DNA of 64,000 nucleotides, taken from contig MCFE01000282.1 of the NCBI GenBank assembly GCA_002104905.1, positions 39,572 to 103,571 on the forward strand, read 5' to 3'. Of this stretch, positions 13,001 to 24,709 are shown one piece after another (position 1 is the first letter of the stretch; every line of letters begins with the position of its first letter). Under the pieces are notes generated by a model. That model saw nothing but the letters and a program-made list of their open reading frames with translations, did no database searches and had not been told where the DNA came from. A program made the translations under genes and the position numbers. Source of the DNA: Basidiobolus meristosporus CBS 931.73. Taxonomy: Eukaryota > Basidiobolomycota > Basidiobolomycetes > Basidiobolales > Basidiobolaceae.

Positions 13001-16000
13001 TTATCTTGAAATAAAGTAATAGGCGTTTTTTGACATAGGCCTCAATCTAAAAAGTTTTCTTAACCACATTGCTTCTTTTGTAGCTTCACAGGCTGCCATA
13101 TACTCTGCCTCTGTGGTGGAAAGTGCTACGGTTGGTTGCTTTCTTGAATTCCATGAAATTGCTCCTTTCCAGTAAAGAAAGGTGTATCCTGTTGTGGATC
13201 TTCTGTCTTCCAAATTTTGTCCTCAATCGGCATCAGAGTATCCCACAAGATCCTGTTCTAAATCCTTATAAGTGTATCTTAAGCAAATATCAGCCATTCC
13301 TTTTAGGTATCTAAAGATATGTTTAACTGCTGCAATATGATCAGATCCATAGCTCTCATTATGTTGGCTGACAACTCCCACTGAATATGAGATATCTGGA
13401 CATGTTCCAAGCATGATATACATCAGACTGCTGACCATAGATTGATAAGGAAAGTCAGGGCTTTCAGATGGCACCAAGCTCTCTTGATTTGGTTGAGTTT
13501 TGACTAAGTTAAGGTTTGTCTCCATTGGGGTAGCTGCTGGTTTACAGTCTTCCATTTGGTACTTCTTTAGTATATCTTGAATATACTTGGATTGGCTTAG
13601 GGTGATTGTCTGGGTACTTCTGTCTATGGAGAACTTAATCCCTAAGTAGTACCTGAGTTCTCCTAGATCAGACATCTTGAACTCCTTAGATAGGCTGGAT
13701 TTAGTCTCTTCCAATGTTTCTAGGTTATTGGTGGCTATAATAAGATCATCCACATGAAGAGCTAATAGAACTGGATTTGCTCTATCTGGCTTATAGTTTA
13801 TGCTATAGTCAGCATTACTCCTTTTGAAACTCAAAGATTCCAAATAAGAATCTATCTTGCAGTTCCAGGCTCTTGGTGATTGTTTGAGACCATAAAGTGA
13901 TTTTTTAAGCTTGCATACCAAATTAGGGTTATGTTGGTCAGCAAACCCATCTGGCTGGTCCATATACATGTCCTCATCAAGTTCTCCATTCAAAAATGCA
14001 GGTTTTACATCCATTTGATGAATAGAAACATATATTTGGCTGCAATAGCCAATATTAATCTGATGGAATTAAACTTGGCTACTGGTGCAAAGGTCTCAGT
14101 ATAGTCAAGTCCTTTTGTTTGAGAGTATCCTTTGGCTACAAGTCTTGCTTTATATCTCTCAATTGTACCATCAGCCTTGTATTTTGTCTTGAAGACCCAT
14201 CTACATCCAATTGATTTTTGGTTGATTGGTAATATGACTAAGTCCCAAATTTGATTTTCCATCAGGGTCTGATATTCCTCAGTCATTGCAGATCTCCAAA
14301 ACTTTGTCTGAGGGCTATTTAGGGCCTCTTTTACAGTCTGAGGTTCATCAATATGAACTGAATAGGCATAGGCTAAGTTTGTACCCTCATTGATAAAGTA
14401 ATTTGGGCTATTTCTTGTCCAATTGGATCTCCGGGCATCTGATACTGGAATGATCACTTCTGGGATATTCCTGGGCACTGATTCTGGCTGAACCATGGTT
14501 GTAGAGTCCTCTGGAGTGAAAAATTCTCATTGTTTTGCTCTGATTCAATCCTGACAATTGGCGGACTTGAGATCAAATTTTTGTCATCATCTGATGTCAT
14601 TTTTTGTGAAAATTTTGAATTTTCATCAAACAACACATCCCTGGACTTGATCGGCTACTTTGCTTTGGTATTGTAGAGTCTGTATGCCTTACTCTTATTG
14701 CTGTAGCCCAAAAACATGTATTTTACACTTTTTGGCTCAAATTTTGACTGATTTCCAGCCAGTTTTTTAGCATATGCTGTACACCCAAATATTCTTAGAT
14801 GTCCTGCACTTGGTCTGTATCCATACCATGCTTCAAATGGAGTAGTTTCACAGAGTATTCTGTTATAACTCCTATTTTTAAGGTATACAGCAGTGGCAAT
14901 GAATTCCGCCCAAAAATCATAGGATAATTTTTGATCATGGATCATAGATCTTGCCATATCAATTATTGATCTGTTAGCACATCCTGCTACTCCATTTTGC
15001 TGTGGGGAGTATGGTACAGTAGTCTCTTGCTTTATCCAATGAATTTTGCAGAAGTGGATGAAGAGTTTTGAAGTATATTCTCCACCATTGTCAGAGCGTA
15101 TTTTCTTGATTTTTTCACCAGTTTCTCTCTCCACCATGGCTTTAAACTCCCTGAACTTAGACGGAGCTTCTTCCTTTCTCTCCATGAAGTAGACCCATGT
15201 GTATCTTGTATAATCATCAATAAAAGTGATTAAATACTTCATCCCGCCTAAGGATAAATTTTGCATAGGTCCACACAGATCTGAGTGAATTAGATCTAAT
15301 TTTTTCTTAGTTTTGATCAACCCAGAGCTCTTGAACAGTTGTCTGGCTTGTTTCCCATATATGCAGGCTTCACAGTGCTCCAAATTAGCTGGGGGATCAA
15401 TTTTCACTCCAGAAATTAGCTGATCCTTGATCATTTTACACAAATAATCAAAATTGATGTGTCCAAATCTCCTGTGCCAAAATATTGGTGTTTCTTTATT
15501 TAAGTTACTTCTATTGGCTTCCAAATATGATGGAATATAAGTCAACTTGTATAGATTCTGATCTTGGATGCCCAAAGCAATATGGGCACCATTTTGATCA
15601 GTTATCCTGCATCCAGAATTGTCAAAACTGAAGCTGAGTCCTTCTGCTATGGCCTTGCTTACAGAGAGTAGGTTCTTGGCTATTTCTGGCACATAGAGTA
15701 CTTCTTTAAAGGTCAGTGTATGGCTTCCTTCACTGCTTCTAAGGTTTACTTGGATAGTTCCTTCTCCCACTGCATCAAGTGTTCTATTGTCACCCATGAA
15801 AACCTTCTTAATTGGAATTTCTTGATATTGGGTAAAAAGTTCTTTTTGGAGTGTAAAGTGTTGAGAAGCTCCAGAGTCAATATACCATGTCTGATAATCC
15901 TTGTTTGTGGTCATATTTAGTGCAGATATGAATAGTCTATCTTCAGTTGTTGCAGCATTTCCATATTCAGTCTTCTTTTGCTGATAATCTCTCTTTTTGA

Positions 16001-16502
16001 GACACCGGTCTGATGTGTGTCCTTTCCTTTTGCAGTAGTTGCAAAACAGGTTGCTGTTGCCTTTGTAGGGTCTTGGGTACCTCCTTTGTTTGTTATCATT
16101 GCTTATTAAAGCATTTTCTTCTTCCTTCTTATTAGCGCTTGATTTTCTTAATTCTTCATCCAGGAGTCTTCCATATACATAGTTTAAGATCAAATCTTCA
16201 GTTCTGGACTCTAGGGCAGATACAAGGTCCTGAAACTTGTCTGTCAGGCTATTCAGGATGGTAACTATTAGCAATTTGTCCCTGACATTAAGGCAAATGC
16301 AGTTAAAGGCACTTTGTTCTTTCTTCTGGTACTTCAAGGCTTCCTCTCCCACGTTTTTAGGAGGGCATTCTTCTCCCATGACAATATCCAAAAGGCCTCT
16401 TTCTTGCAGCAGCATCTTCATCTTCACCTTCCACACTTGCTAGTTAGATCCATCCAACTTCTCAGCAGAGGGAAAAATTCCAGTAATAGCAGTAGTAGAC
16501 AT
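13001..16502 (-). pseudogene. copia Gag-Pol polyprotein with stops and frameshifts
   Basis: The likely start is the ATG at 16502. An in-frame TAG at 16442-16440 replaces a tyrosine-like position shortly after (SN-stop-QVW). The longest open part is 16436-14655. It has a gag zinc knuckle CNYCKRKGHTSDRC, protease WYIDSGASQHF, GAG-pre FWHRRFGH, and an integrase core with HSDLCGPM, FIDDYTRY, IRSDNGGEY and SPQQNGVAG. Three further frames follow. Reverse transcriptase has WVFKTK, FLNGELDE, LYGLKQSPRAW and HVDDLIIA. RNase H has [22 protein letters not shown]. Breaks near 14650, 14500, 14010 and 13220 separate the frames. All domains were present; the present copy is inactive as a single protein. Confidence 0.9.
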
Positions 16503-16509
16503 TGCAGAG

Positions 16510-16533
16510 AGTGACAGCTTGGGGCTCATAACC
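16510..16533 (-). promoter_or_regulatory. Primer-binding site of the copia element
   Basis: Directly inside the 5' LTR the minus strand reads GGTTATGAGCCCCAAGC. This resembles the initiator-tRNA-Met half-tRNA primer sites common in copia elements. Confidence 0.6.
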
Positions 16534-16881
16534 TGTTGTAAGAGTCTTGGAGATATTGGAAGTGATTGGGAGGACAAGTAGATTATGTGGTTTTCACTTA
16601 ATGATTTATTGAATGTAAAGTAGTATTTATACTTTTACATGGTCTTGGCATAGCAAACATGTAGAATAGGTTAACAAAGGTCCCAAGAACATGTGTGCAA
16701 AGTTTGGGGCTGTTTGGACAACTTTGAGAATTTTCATGTTCTGGGTACCTGGTATTTTGGTGATAATATTCTAAGTAAATCTTGACAAGGAATTTGGTCA
16801 GTATTCTCTAAGATTTGAAGGTAATGATCCAAGTGACTAAGTTAGGTGAATATTTAGGTGGAAATATAAATTTTTACAACA
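16534..16881 (-). repeat. 5' LTR of the copia element
   Basis: 348 bp, TGTTGTAAGAG to ACAACA, followed by the right copy of the GATTG target duplication. It contains an AT-rich promoter-like stretch around 16625-16640. Confidence 0.95.
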
Positions 16882-16884
16882 GAT

Positions 16885-17581
16885 TGTTGCATTCAAGAGA
16901 AAAGTGTAATAAAACTCTTGAATGAGTTAATTGAAACTAAGTGACAACTAGGCGCAGAATCTTAGAATTGTCAAGGGTGACAGAAATATTAGCAGAGAAG
17001 TTCTGGTCTAATATTGGTTTTGTATAGAGTTGGGTTGGGCTATAAAGGTAACAGAGTTGGTTTGCTATACAGGCTAGGCTTGGTGTTCCTGGGAATGTTA
17101 GATATACTAGGCTTAGGTGGAAACTGGAATGGAATTGTTGAATTCTTAATTTTACTGAGGCACAATCTTAGTTTTGTTGAGACATACACTAAACCAAAAG
17201 TTTCAGTAAACTTTATTTATATTTTTCTGATCAAGTTGAATTAGTAAGTGCCAGGAGACTGGACTAATTGAAATCTGTTGGGGTGTTCATATGTGCATAA
17301 GATAAATGAGAAACTGCATCATTAATCAGCTGATGTCTTGGCAACTGCTAAGTGGTTGGATAGATCTCTGATGACTAATCACTTGAAAGGCTTAGCAGAT
17401 CAGTTGAGGATGTAATGACCACATTAAAATTGATCAGGTGTGACAGCTAAAAATATATTCTGAGAAGTGATAAAATAAACCACAACTGGGATTAGTTATG
17501 TTTAGGCCAGGGAAACCTGTCAGGATACTAGATTTTCTAACAGAGCAAAATAGGCTAAGTTTTAAATGCTGATGCACAACA
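16885..17581 (+). repeat. Solo LTR (697-bp family) hit by the copia element
   Basis: It starts TGTTGCATTC and ends GATGCACAACA, and matches the solo LTR at 56709-57405 along its length. The 5-bp duplication GTGAT lies at 17582-17586 and at 12411-12415. The left copy is now 4.5 kb away because the copia element inserted after the first two bases of this LTR. Those bases (TG) are part of the copia's own GATTG duplication. No internal region of this family is present in the window. Confidence 0.9.
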
Positions 17582-18545
17582 GTGATACCCTAGGCATCTG
17601 GAAGATAGCTGGCTTTTCTGAAGACAATTGATGGTATTGCTGTCAAACATGTGAGATCCAGGGGAAATACTCCATAGCTCAAACACAATATTGTTATCCA
17701 AACATCATACTAGGTATATCATCTCCCCACTGAGAGATTGTGCAGAAGTTAGCATGCAATTGGAGCAAAGTTGGCAGGCCATAAGCAATCAGTCAGAATA
17801 CAGAATTAATCAAAAACCACAGATACCTAAGATAGAGGGTATTTGTTGGAGCAAAGTATGCCACTGGGAGCAAAGCATCTGCCTTTCAACTATATCCTTC
17901 CATTAATGAACACAATGTACATGGGGCATTTCAACCTATATAAGCCCTTTAATATGCCAGATAAATCTGAAAGAATTGGCAAGATATTATAGAGAATTTG
18001 CTATCCAAAGTACTTCTCACAGGCTTCAATCAGTATTCACATGCATATGCACGTATAAAAATGTAAGGACTAGATAAGCCAGATATGTACCTATTTAAGT
18101 TGCCTTCTGAAGCCATTTCTACCAAGAATACATTGTAAGCCTTGGCAGTCATACATTTACATTGTAGGAATATTTATCCAGCAGTGGATCATTATTGTCC
18201 AATTGACTCATCTACAGCTTTTATGCAAGGAGCCTATGACAGGGTTTGAGCAGCTATACTAATAGTATAAAGCTGAGTGCATGTATCTCTGCTGGTACTG
18301 TATCTACCCTCTACTTCATCTTGTTTAGTGTGTGGAGAATATTGGGCCTTGCTTCACCATTTGGTAGTTTCATATGGAGTGGATATGTGGGAAGATCAGA
18401 AGATAAGTCAAGTTTCAGGTACTACCATATCCCAATCTCATCAAGAATATGACCTTCAAGTCCATCATGGATGGGAAGAGCTGAAAAACCTGAGGACAGA
18501 TGTGCACATGGAGACATCTATGCCTTTGGCATTAAGTAGCTAAGC
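17582..18545 (+). pseudogene. tnp2-type transposase, C-terminal part
   Basis: After the nested insertions the transposase reading resumes: GDTLGIWKIAGF followed by a Cys-rich CCQTCE remnant, as in the Tnp2 GDxPA...GFxxHxxxxxCRxC segment. Further on, mixed frames around 18280-18450 give PLLHLV, ENIGPCFTIWQFHMEW and YPNLIKNMTF. These resemble the conserved C-terminal domain (HxLxHL...GPxxxxWxFxMER) of fungal CACTA transposases. Many stops and frame changes are present, so the gene is dead. Confidence 0.6.
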
Positions 18546-19429
18546 AGTCCTATTGCATGGGTAATCAGTTAAGTTATGCATGGTTGGGTGGAGACAATGA
18601 ACAACTAGTTTTATTAGGACAATTTTACCAAATTATGCCAGGTTTCTCTTGGTCACCAGTAAATTTCTACACCATTTGATACAGAACTTGCACAAAGAAG
18701 AGCCAGAGCACACCTTTAAGGGGGTCTAGAATCCAGCAGGGAGAAGGAATACATTGGCAAATACCAAAAGGCTCTTTGTGGATATTCAAGAGGTATTCAT
18801 GGCAAAATTGGTGTCAACCAAGCATACATTTGCAAGATGTATATGTTACCAGCTATACATGGTATATGGCAGTTTTGCAAGTATCACACTAAACAGTCAT
18901 AAACTTAAGGTGATAGATGTATGTATATTGCAGCAGGTGTGTGTATATGCAGAGGTTAGTAAGCAGGAGGTTATAGTTTTATTGATTCAAACTACAAGTG
19001 GAATGCCCAAGGTAATAGTGGGTGAGCAACTAAAGAGAGGTAATTCTACAGTGAAATATATGAGTGGTACAGGGGGAGGTGGAGAGAGCAAATACCACTT
19101 GGGAAATTGGTATGGTAGCATTATTTGGAACTAGCTATGGGCTGCTGTACTGCTATTATAATGCAAGCAGAGGTCAACCATGAGGCCATCAGAGCAACAT
19201 TAAGCTTCCTACCAGATAAGGCAATTTGATGTATTAGCCAGTTAGGTCTGCTCTAAGTCTAAGAAGCTTGTTACAATAGCCACATGATGCTTTTTCTCTT
19301 CTCTCACAGAGTTGAGTCAAAGTAGTCTTGTCCATGGGGCAATGGCTTGATACTGAACAATGTAGCTATATCACATCACTTTTTGCTAATATACATGTGT
19401 AAATGTGAGAGTTTTGTTTTGTAGACATT
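18546..19429. other. Repeat-derived sequence, no clear gene
   Basis: AT-rich sequence between transposase remains and copy B of the coiled-coil repeat. One plus-strand frame of 126 codons (18754-19134) is open, with a Gly-rich TGGGGESKYHLG end. I recognise nothing in it and suspect it is the decayed 3' end of the same DNA transposon. Confidence 0.3.
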
Positions 19430-20217
19430 GCTCCTACTTGTATGCAGGATTCATTGATGGCCTACTTTAGTAAGCATTATGAATAGTGTTGTGGCACCAT
19501 ATACACATATGTATGTAACACTATTTCCCCATTGGTTTGACTCACTTTTATGCTTAAGCAGTCAAAAACTAAGACAAAGATATCTGGTTCCAGACTAAGC
19601 CCCACTACAGACAACAGTAGAAGAATGGATGGACAACAGCATGCTTTGACACTCAGTGCAACAAGCAGGACTGCATCCAAAAAAGGCCATGTTGACACAC
19701 TACCCATTGAAGGCAATTATGGGGACTCCTCAGGCTCTCAATCATTTTGGCAACTGAGAATTGCTGCAGAGCTGCAAGCTGACCATAATGCCCAGCCAGA
19801 TGAGAGTGTAGCAAATGCAGTACCTCCAGTGGAAGGCCAGCAATTGACCATCATAACATTACCACCACCAGTACTTGCAAGTATGTTGTCAGCTCATACT
19901 AAAGTATTGATGAAGTAATTAGGTGCAGTGGCTGATAGGATAGATGCAATGGCCCAGAGTAATCAGGAAGCTGTCCTGAGACAGGATGAGTAAGCAGTAT
20001 ATCTAGAGCAATCAATATCCCAGGTAGGCAATACAGTATCTTTGCTGCAATGAAGGCACTCCAGTAGGTCAATATTTCATACCAGAATTGAACCATTCCC
20101 ATATGTGGCAGCAGAGGAACACTGTGCAGTCTTTGAAGCACAACAACAGTGCCTAAAGATAGAGCCCACAGAAAAACCTATCACAGCATGGGAGGAAGAG
20201 ACTGTGATAATTATACT
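19430..20217 (+). mobile_element. Unclassified repeat family, copy B (5' part)
   Basis: This is an inverted copy of the 5' part of copy A. The leader 19430-19560 matches 11090-10990 reversed, and the coding part parallels copies A and C. The N-terminal frame 19550-19918 (about 122 codons, basic and Ser/Thr-rich) ends at a stop where the other copies continue into LGAVAD. The following frame carries DAMAQ, LEQSISQV and AAEEHCAVFEAQQQC. It stops abruptly at about 20217 against a copia LTR fragment. Confidence 0.6.
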
Positions 20218-20523
20218 TTCAAGTAGGCTATATGGTTTTCACTCAATGATATATTGAAAATAGATGTGGTATTTATACTTTTACATGGTCTTGGCAAAAC
20301 AAATACATAGAGCATGCTACAGAAGTTCACAAGTGCATGTGTACAAAGTCTGGGGCTGTTTGGATAGCTTGCTTATATTTCATGTTTTGGGTACCTGATG
20401 TTTTGGTGAAAATATCCTTGGTAAATCCTAGCAAGGAATTGGCCAGAATTCTCCAAGATTGTACACTATGATCTAAGTCACAAGTTAGGCAAATATTCAG
20501 TTGTATTTTCAAGGTTTACAACA
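20218..20523 (-). repeat. Truncated copia LTR fragment
   Basis: Matches positions about 43 to the end of the 348-bp copia LTR (AAGTAGGCTATATGG...TTTACAACA) in the same orientation as 16534-16881, with the first 40 bases missing. Diverged and solo. Confidence 0.75.
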
Positions 20524-20624
20524 AAGTATAGATAACATTTACATTCAGTGTATTGTTAAGTGGAAACCACAGAACCTATTAATTCTCCCCGTGACTTTCT
20601 AAATCTTGAGAGACTCCCACAACA
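20524..20624 (+). repeat. Second copia LTR fragment, opposite orientation
   Basis: The minus strand reads TGTTGTGGGAGTCTCTCAAG from 20624 and follows the first 100 or so bases of the same LTR family. It abuts the previous fragment end to end. This is the last repeat before the gene island. Confidence 0.6.
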
Positions 20625-21550
20625 GTAGACGCAAGCATTGGTCAACACTGCGAAGAGACGTATAAGGCAGTGCCATTGATATTGTTAAAAATCTCATATC
20701 TCAGATGCACTGGACCGATTGTGAGACTGCTACAGTAGAAGAATGTGTCAAGTCTTGAAAACAATGTAGGCAATGTGCGAGAGTCCATCAAACTATGTTG
20801 AACCACACACACACCGCATATCCCCTCCGCACATTCGCCATTCAACGATCTCCCTTGGTTCAAGAGAATATTTTGTTGAATCCAAGTGTACTGGTCAAAG
20901 CTTGACCCTGAAATAGTGGGCATGGTTTGTAGGTAACTTCGGCACCCCTTAATCTTTCCAGGGTTACGTTTTAAGGGTCAAGTAGATATGTGAAGGTAGA
21001 TGGGTGGCATCAATATCAGTGACTAAATAGATATCACTCACCTACATTCATGCCATCACTTCGAGGTTGGTGATACATGGGGAACGGTGCTCCCCCCCCG
21101 GCTGTAGATAAGCCAGGTGAGAGGCGGTGGGGAGTGAGTGGGGGGGGAGACTAGATCATATCTGCCTTTCGTCCCACCCCGCCAGTTGCCATCTGGTTCG
21201 ATGGTTCTTGGCAATGGTGCAACTCCACTACGCCATCCGGATCCACGAATCATTTGATGGCCGCTATTTCGGATCCCGCCCCTTATTTCCACTTGTGGCT
21301 GACCCATACCAACACGACCCGGTTCTATACTGACATTTATTCTACCTACGTACACTCCTACTCACACACACACACGTACTAATCGTCCTGTACCTCGGCC
21401 AACAAACCCCGGCCGCCGATTTTGCATGCAAGAAAGCCATTTGTTTATAGGATGAGTGTCGGGGAAAGGGGGGGATGAAGGATGGGATGGGGTGGGGTGA
21501 AGTGGAGGTGAAGGTGAAGGTGAAGGTGGAAGAAGAGGAAGTGGCCGCAC
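20625..21550. other. Intergenic sequence at the gene-island border
   Basis: No gene is convincing here. Base composition rises to that of the gene island. It holds a G run near 21139, a CA microsatellite at about 21362-21377, and a purine-rich GGTGAA repeat tract (about 21500-21530) just past the aminotransferase stop. Short minus-strand frames at 20642-20923 and 21056-21355 have no recognisable domain. Confidence 0.4.
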
Positions 21551-22889
21551 TTAAATATGGTGACGATGGCAGAAGTTCTCTATGCGCTCGTACGCCTCGA
21601 TCAATCTCTCCTTGGGCGGGGTGATCACGAGACGAACGTAGTTGGGGTATTTGAAGCACTGGGCGGGGAGGACGATGACCGACTCCTCGCCGAGCAGCTT
21701 CTCGGAGAATTCCACATCATCCTTGATATCTTTGAATTGGTCCGACTGGATCTCCACCATCATGTACATGGCTCCCTGGGGCTTGATCACCCGAAGCCCC
21801 GGGATTCTCGATAGCATCTCCTCGCTGAGGAGGGCGTTCTGTTCGACCTGGAGGTTGGTCTCGGTGTAGAAGGACTCCGGGGTGTTGTGAAGGATCTCGG
21901 GGAGGGCGGCTTGGATGACGGTGTTCGCCCCGATGATCATCTGACTCAAGGAGATCAACCCCTCCCGTACCTCCTTCAGGATCTCGTTGCGGTCGTGGAT
22001 CAGGACCCAGCCAACACGCCAGCCTGGGACCAGGTACCGTTTGGCCAGGCCACCGACCGAGATGACGGGGACGGAGTTGGTGAGGGAGGCGATGGGGGTG
22101 AAGGAGTATCCAGAGAACACCATGTCCCCGTAGATCTCGTCCGAGATGATGGGCAAACGATGCTCCTCGCACACCCTGAGGAGCTCCTTGAGGTGGGCTT
22201 CGGAGAAGACCGAGCCGCAGGGGTTCGATGGGTTGTTGATGATGACGGCGGCGGTGTTCTCGTCGATCAGGCTCTTGAGGTGATCGATATCGATCTCCCA
22301 GGAGTTCTCGGGGCTAAGGTTGTAGTAGCGGCACTCGATCTTCTTGGGTCCGGCGAGGGTCTCGTACACGGAGAACCCGGGGCGTGGTAAGAGGATGTTC
22401 TGGCCTTCGTCGGCCAGAGCGCCGATGGCGAGCTCCAGAGCTCCGGAAGCTCCGCTGGCGATGATCACATCGTTTGCGGTAAGAGGGGAGGTTTTGGTGC
22501 CGTACTTCTTGGCGATGGCGTCTCTGGCAACCTCGAGGCCTGGAAGGGTCGGTCAGAAGGATGGAAGCGAGAGGAAGGGTCGGAGGGGACTTACCAGTGG
22601 AAGGGCCATAACCACTAGCGGTGTGGGCACGGAACTTGGAGACGACCGCCTCGATGCAGGACTCGTCAATCTTGAAGTTTCCAAAGATGGTTGGATCCCC
22701 TTTGGGAGGTAAAGGTTAGAAGGGGTCGGGGAGCGGAAGAAGCCGAAGGAACTCACCAAGGGCCAAACTAATCACGGCCTTCTGTGGATGAGGGGCAACC
22801 TTCAGGTTGTCAACGATTCGACGAATAGGGTTGACCGCGCGTTGGGAAGCCTTCGAGGCACGGATATTCCACTCAGCTCCGGTGGTCAT
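21551..22889 (-). CDS. Tyrosine aminotransferase (class I PLP enzyme)
   Basis: The product transfers the amino group of an aromatic amino acid to 2-oxoglutarate using pyridoxal phosphate. I read three exons, 22889-22757, 22699-22595 and 22539-21551, giving 408 residues with frame kept across both introns. The N-terminus has NPIRRIVDN and LALGDPTIFGN, the family signature that separates TAT-like enzymes from aspartate aminotransferases. YGPSTG, NNPSNPCGSVF and DEIYGDMVF follow. The PLP lysine lies in GLAKRYLVPGWRVGW, and the C-terminus has the substrate-carboxylate region YVRLVITPP. The length is normal for the family. The start is the only ATG that gives the conserved N-terminus. Substrate specificity (Tyr, Phe or another) is not settled by sequence. 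Confidence 0.93.
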
Positions 22890-23459
22890 GGTTTATCAAA
22901 CGTAACAAAGATGTTTGGCCTTTTCAGCGGCTGAAGCCCCTATTTATTGAATTCCCCTACACCGAGGGGAATCCGGTGGTCGGTACGTAGTGATTATTGG
23001 CTGGTGTGCCATGGATGTTGCATCCCTATCGGACCCAAGATCCGGCGGATATTATCGAGATCCTTGGCCAGAATCCACGTGTGTTGGAACGTTTCGGGAA
23101 TGTCACAGGGATGTTACGGATGTGTCGAATCTCCCATACGTGATGCAACGGCGGAAATGTTCGAGCGTGCGGAAATGACGGATTCTTGATTTGGATCGAG
23201 TCATCACGCCTTGTGTCCTATTTGGAGAGGAGACCCTACATACCACCACCGCCCTATCGACACCCTAATTGCACCCACCCTCGCTCATTTGCAATCACCC
23301 TAAATGCCCAGGAATTTCCCACACTTCAGACCAGAAAATTCTCACACTTCAAGTGTCGTCGTATGCGGAAGCATCGCACAGGGTCACTCACAGGATGGAG
23401 TTTATTGAGTTGAAGAGGTACATCTATGAAAAAGGAATCCGATCAACCATGCCCATAGG
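22890..23459. promoter_or_regulatory. Promoter region of the aminotransferase gene
   Basis: 570 bp between the aminotransferase start and the end of the next gene on the same strand. Short chance frames only. No clear TATA element; the sequence around 22905-22960 is moderately AT-rich. Confidence 0.3.
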
Positions 23460-24485
23460 TTAGGCGGGCTTACGGAAACTGGCCTGAATGAAGATTCGAT
23501 CGAACACCATGTCCCGCTTACGGTTGACCGTCTCTTTGTTGATGTAGTCCACGTTCATCAGCTCGAAGCCCTCGTTGGTGAACAGCTCGACGAGGAACTC
23601 CCTGGAGAAGTAGTAGGCCATGGTTCCGTCCTGGCGGACGTAGAAGTTGTCCCGTAGTTTGCTTCCAGGCTTGAATCGGAGCTGGGCCTGATCATACAGC
23701 CCATAGTCCCGGAAGAGGACTTGCCCGTTGGGCTTCATGACCTATAGGATGGGGGAGGGGATTTCCGTGAATCTGGGTTCGCCAAGCACCGCTGCGTTGT
23801 CGCCTACCTCGAAAAGATTCCGCACCGCGAAGGCCATCTTCTCCGGGGGGATCGCGGAGAGAACAAATATGGCCGAGATGAAATCGACTGTGTTGGGGGA
23901 GATGTTATCCTGGAGCTTGTCCTTGGTCAGATCACATACAAACGCGTTGCATCGGCCCTCGCTGTATTGTGGGTTTTGCTGGGGTTGGTGAGAAGCTGTG
24001 TGTGGTGGGAAGCAGCTGGAACAATGGCTTACCTTCACAAACTCCACCGCCCGCTGGGAGAAGTCGCATGCGTGCATGAACAGGTTGGGGTTGGAGTTCA
24101 ACACGGGGTAGATGAAGTTTCCGACGCCACAGCCAACCTCTAGACACACCTAGAAAATGGAGGCTTGGTTCAGCGGGGCTGTCCAGGGGGGACGAAATAG
24201 ATATGAATGGGACCTTTCTCTCGGGAGGTTGCTCGGGGTCGTAACGTAGTTCCTCGAATTCTCTGTCGATCCAGTGGCGATCCTTGAAGAAGTTCGTGGT
24301 GTTTCTTTTGTAGAAAAGATCCCTAGATGACGGTGAGTTCGGTGGGGTTTGGTTGGGCCGGATAAGGCGGAAGGTTACCAGTTTTTCGCCGCCTCGTTGG
24401 TGTACTTGTTGGCCCAGAATTCTGGGACTATGGTGCTGTCCTTGGCCAGTATCTCCTTCGCTTTCGCCTCTTTCTCGGGATTCAT
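23460..24485 (-). CDS. tRNA m3C32 methyltransferase (Trm140/METTL2-METTL6 family)
   Basis: Predicted to use S-adenosylmethionine to make 3-methylcytidine at position 32 of tRNAs. Five exons fit: 24485-24379, 24322-24214, 24149-24033, 23978-23808 and 23741-23460, giving 261 residues with all phases consistent. Family marks in order: FWANKY, W-DLFYKRN and FFKDRHWIDREFEEL, then the SAM-binding motif LEVGCGVGNF, CDFSQRAVEFVK, CNAFVCDLT, FVLSAIPPEKM and LFRDYGLYDQAQLRF. It lacks the actin-binding N-terminal extension of yeast Abp140, so it resembles the short METTL6-like form. Target tRNAs cannot be told from sequence. Confidence 0.9.
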
Positions 24486-24709
24486 TGGTTGTTCTGACCT
24501 TGGGTTTCCCACTTGCCACTTGTCACCCACTATCTAACAGGATGGAGAAAATAAAAAAAATCGGTTGCAGTCATGAATCTCCAATCCATGGAAGCCATCC
24601 AATGTTCAGGTATGGATCTCAGCATCTATGCGGATACTATGGCTAACCGAAAAAATCGATAAATCTGTGCGTGATTCCTACAAACACGACTTGGATATTG
24701 CTTGATAAT

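Larger units (their letters stand above)
12418..16881 (-). mobile_element. Nearly complete Ty1/copia LTR retrotransposon
   Basis: The element is 4464 bp with two near-identical LTRs (12418-12766 and 16534-16881), both TGTTG...CAACA. It is flanked by a perfect 5-bp target duplication, GATTG, at 12413-12417 and 16882-16886. On the minus strand the primer-binding site GGTTATGAGCCCC follows the 5' LTR, and a purine tract GAGTGGGAG precedes the 3' LTR. The polyprotein has the copia order gag, protease, integrase, reverse transcriptase, RNase H. Several stops and frameshifts break it, so it is probably no longer autonomous, but the LTR similarity and intact target duplication mark a fairly young insertion. 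Confidence 0.95.

Noticed and set aside
1-20600. Repeat-induced point mutation (RIP) as the cause of copia decay
   Set aside because: Copies differ by mixed substitutions and indels, and no dominant C-to-T pattern was apparent by eye. A proper RIP index was not computed.
21717-22390. Long overlapping frames on both strands within the aminotransferase
   Set aside because: These are shadows of the GC-rich aminotransferase exon; only the frame with the PLP lysine motif is real.
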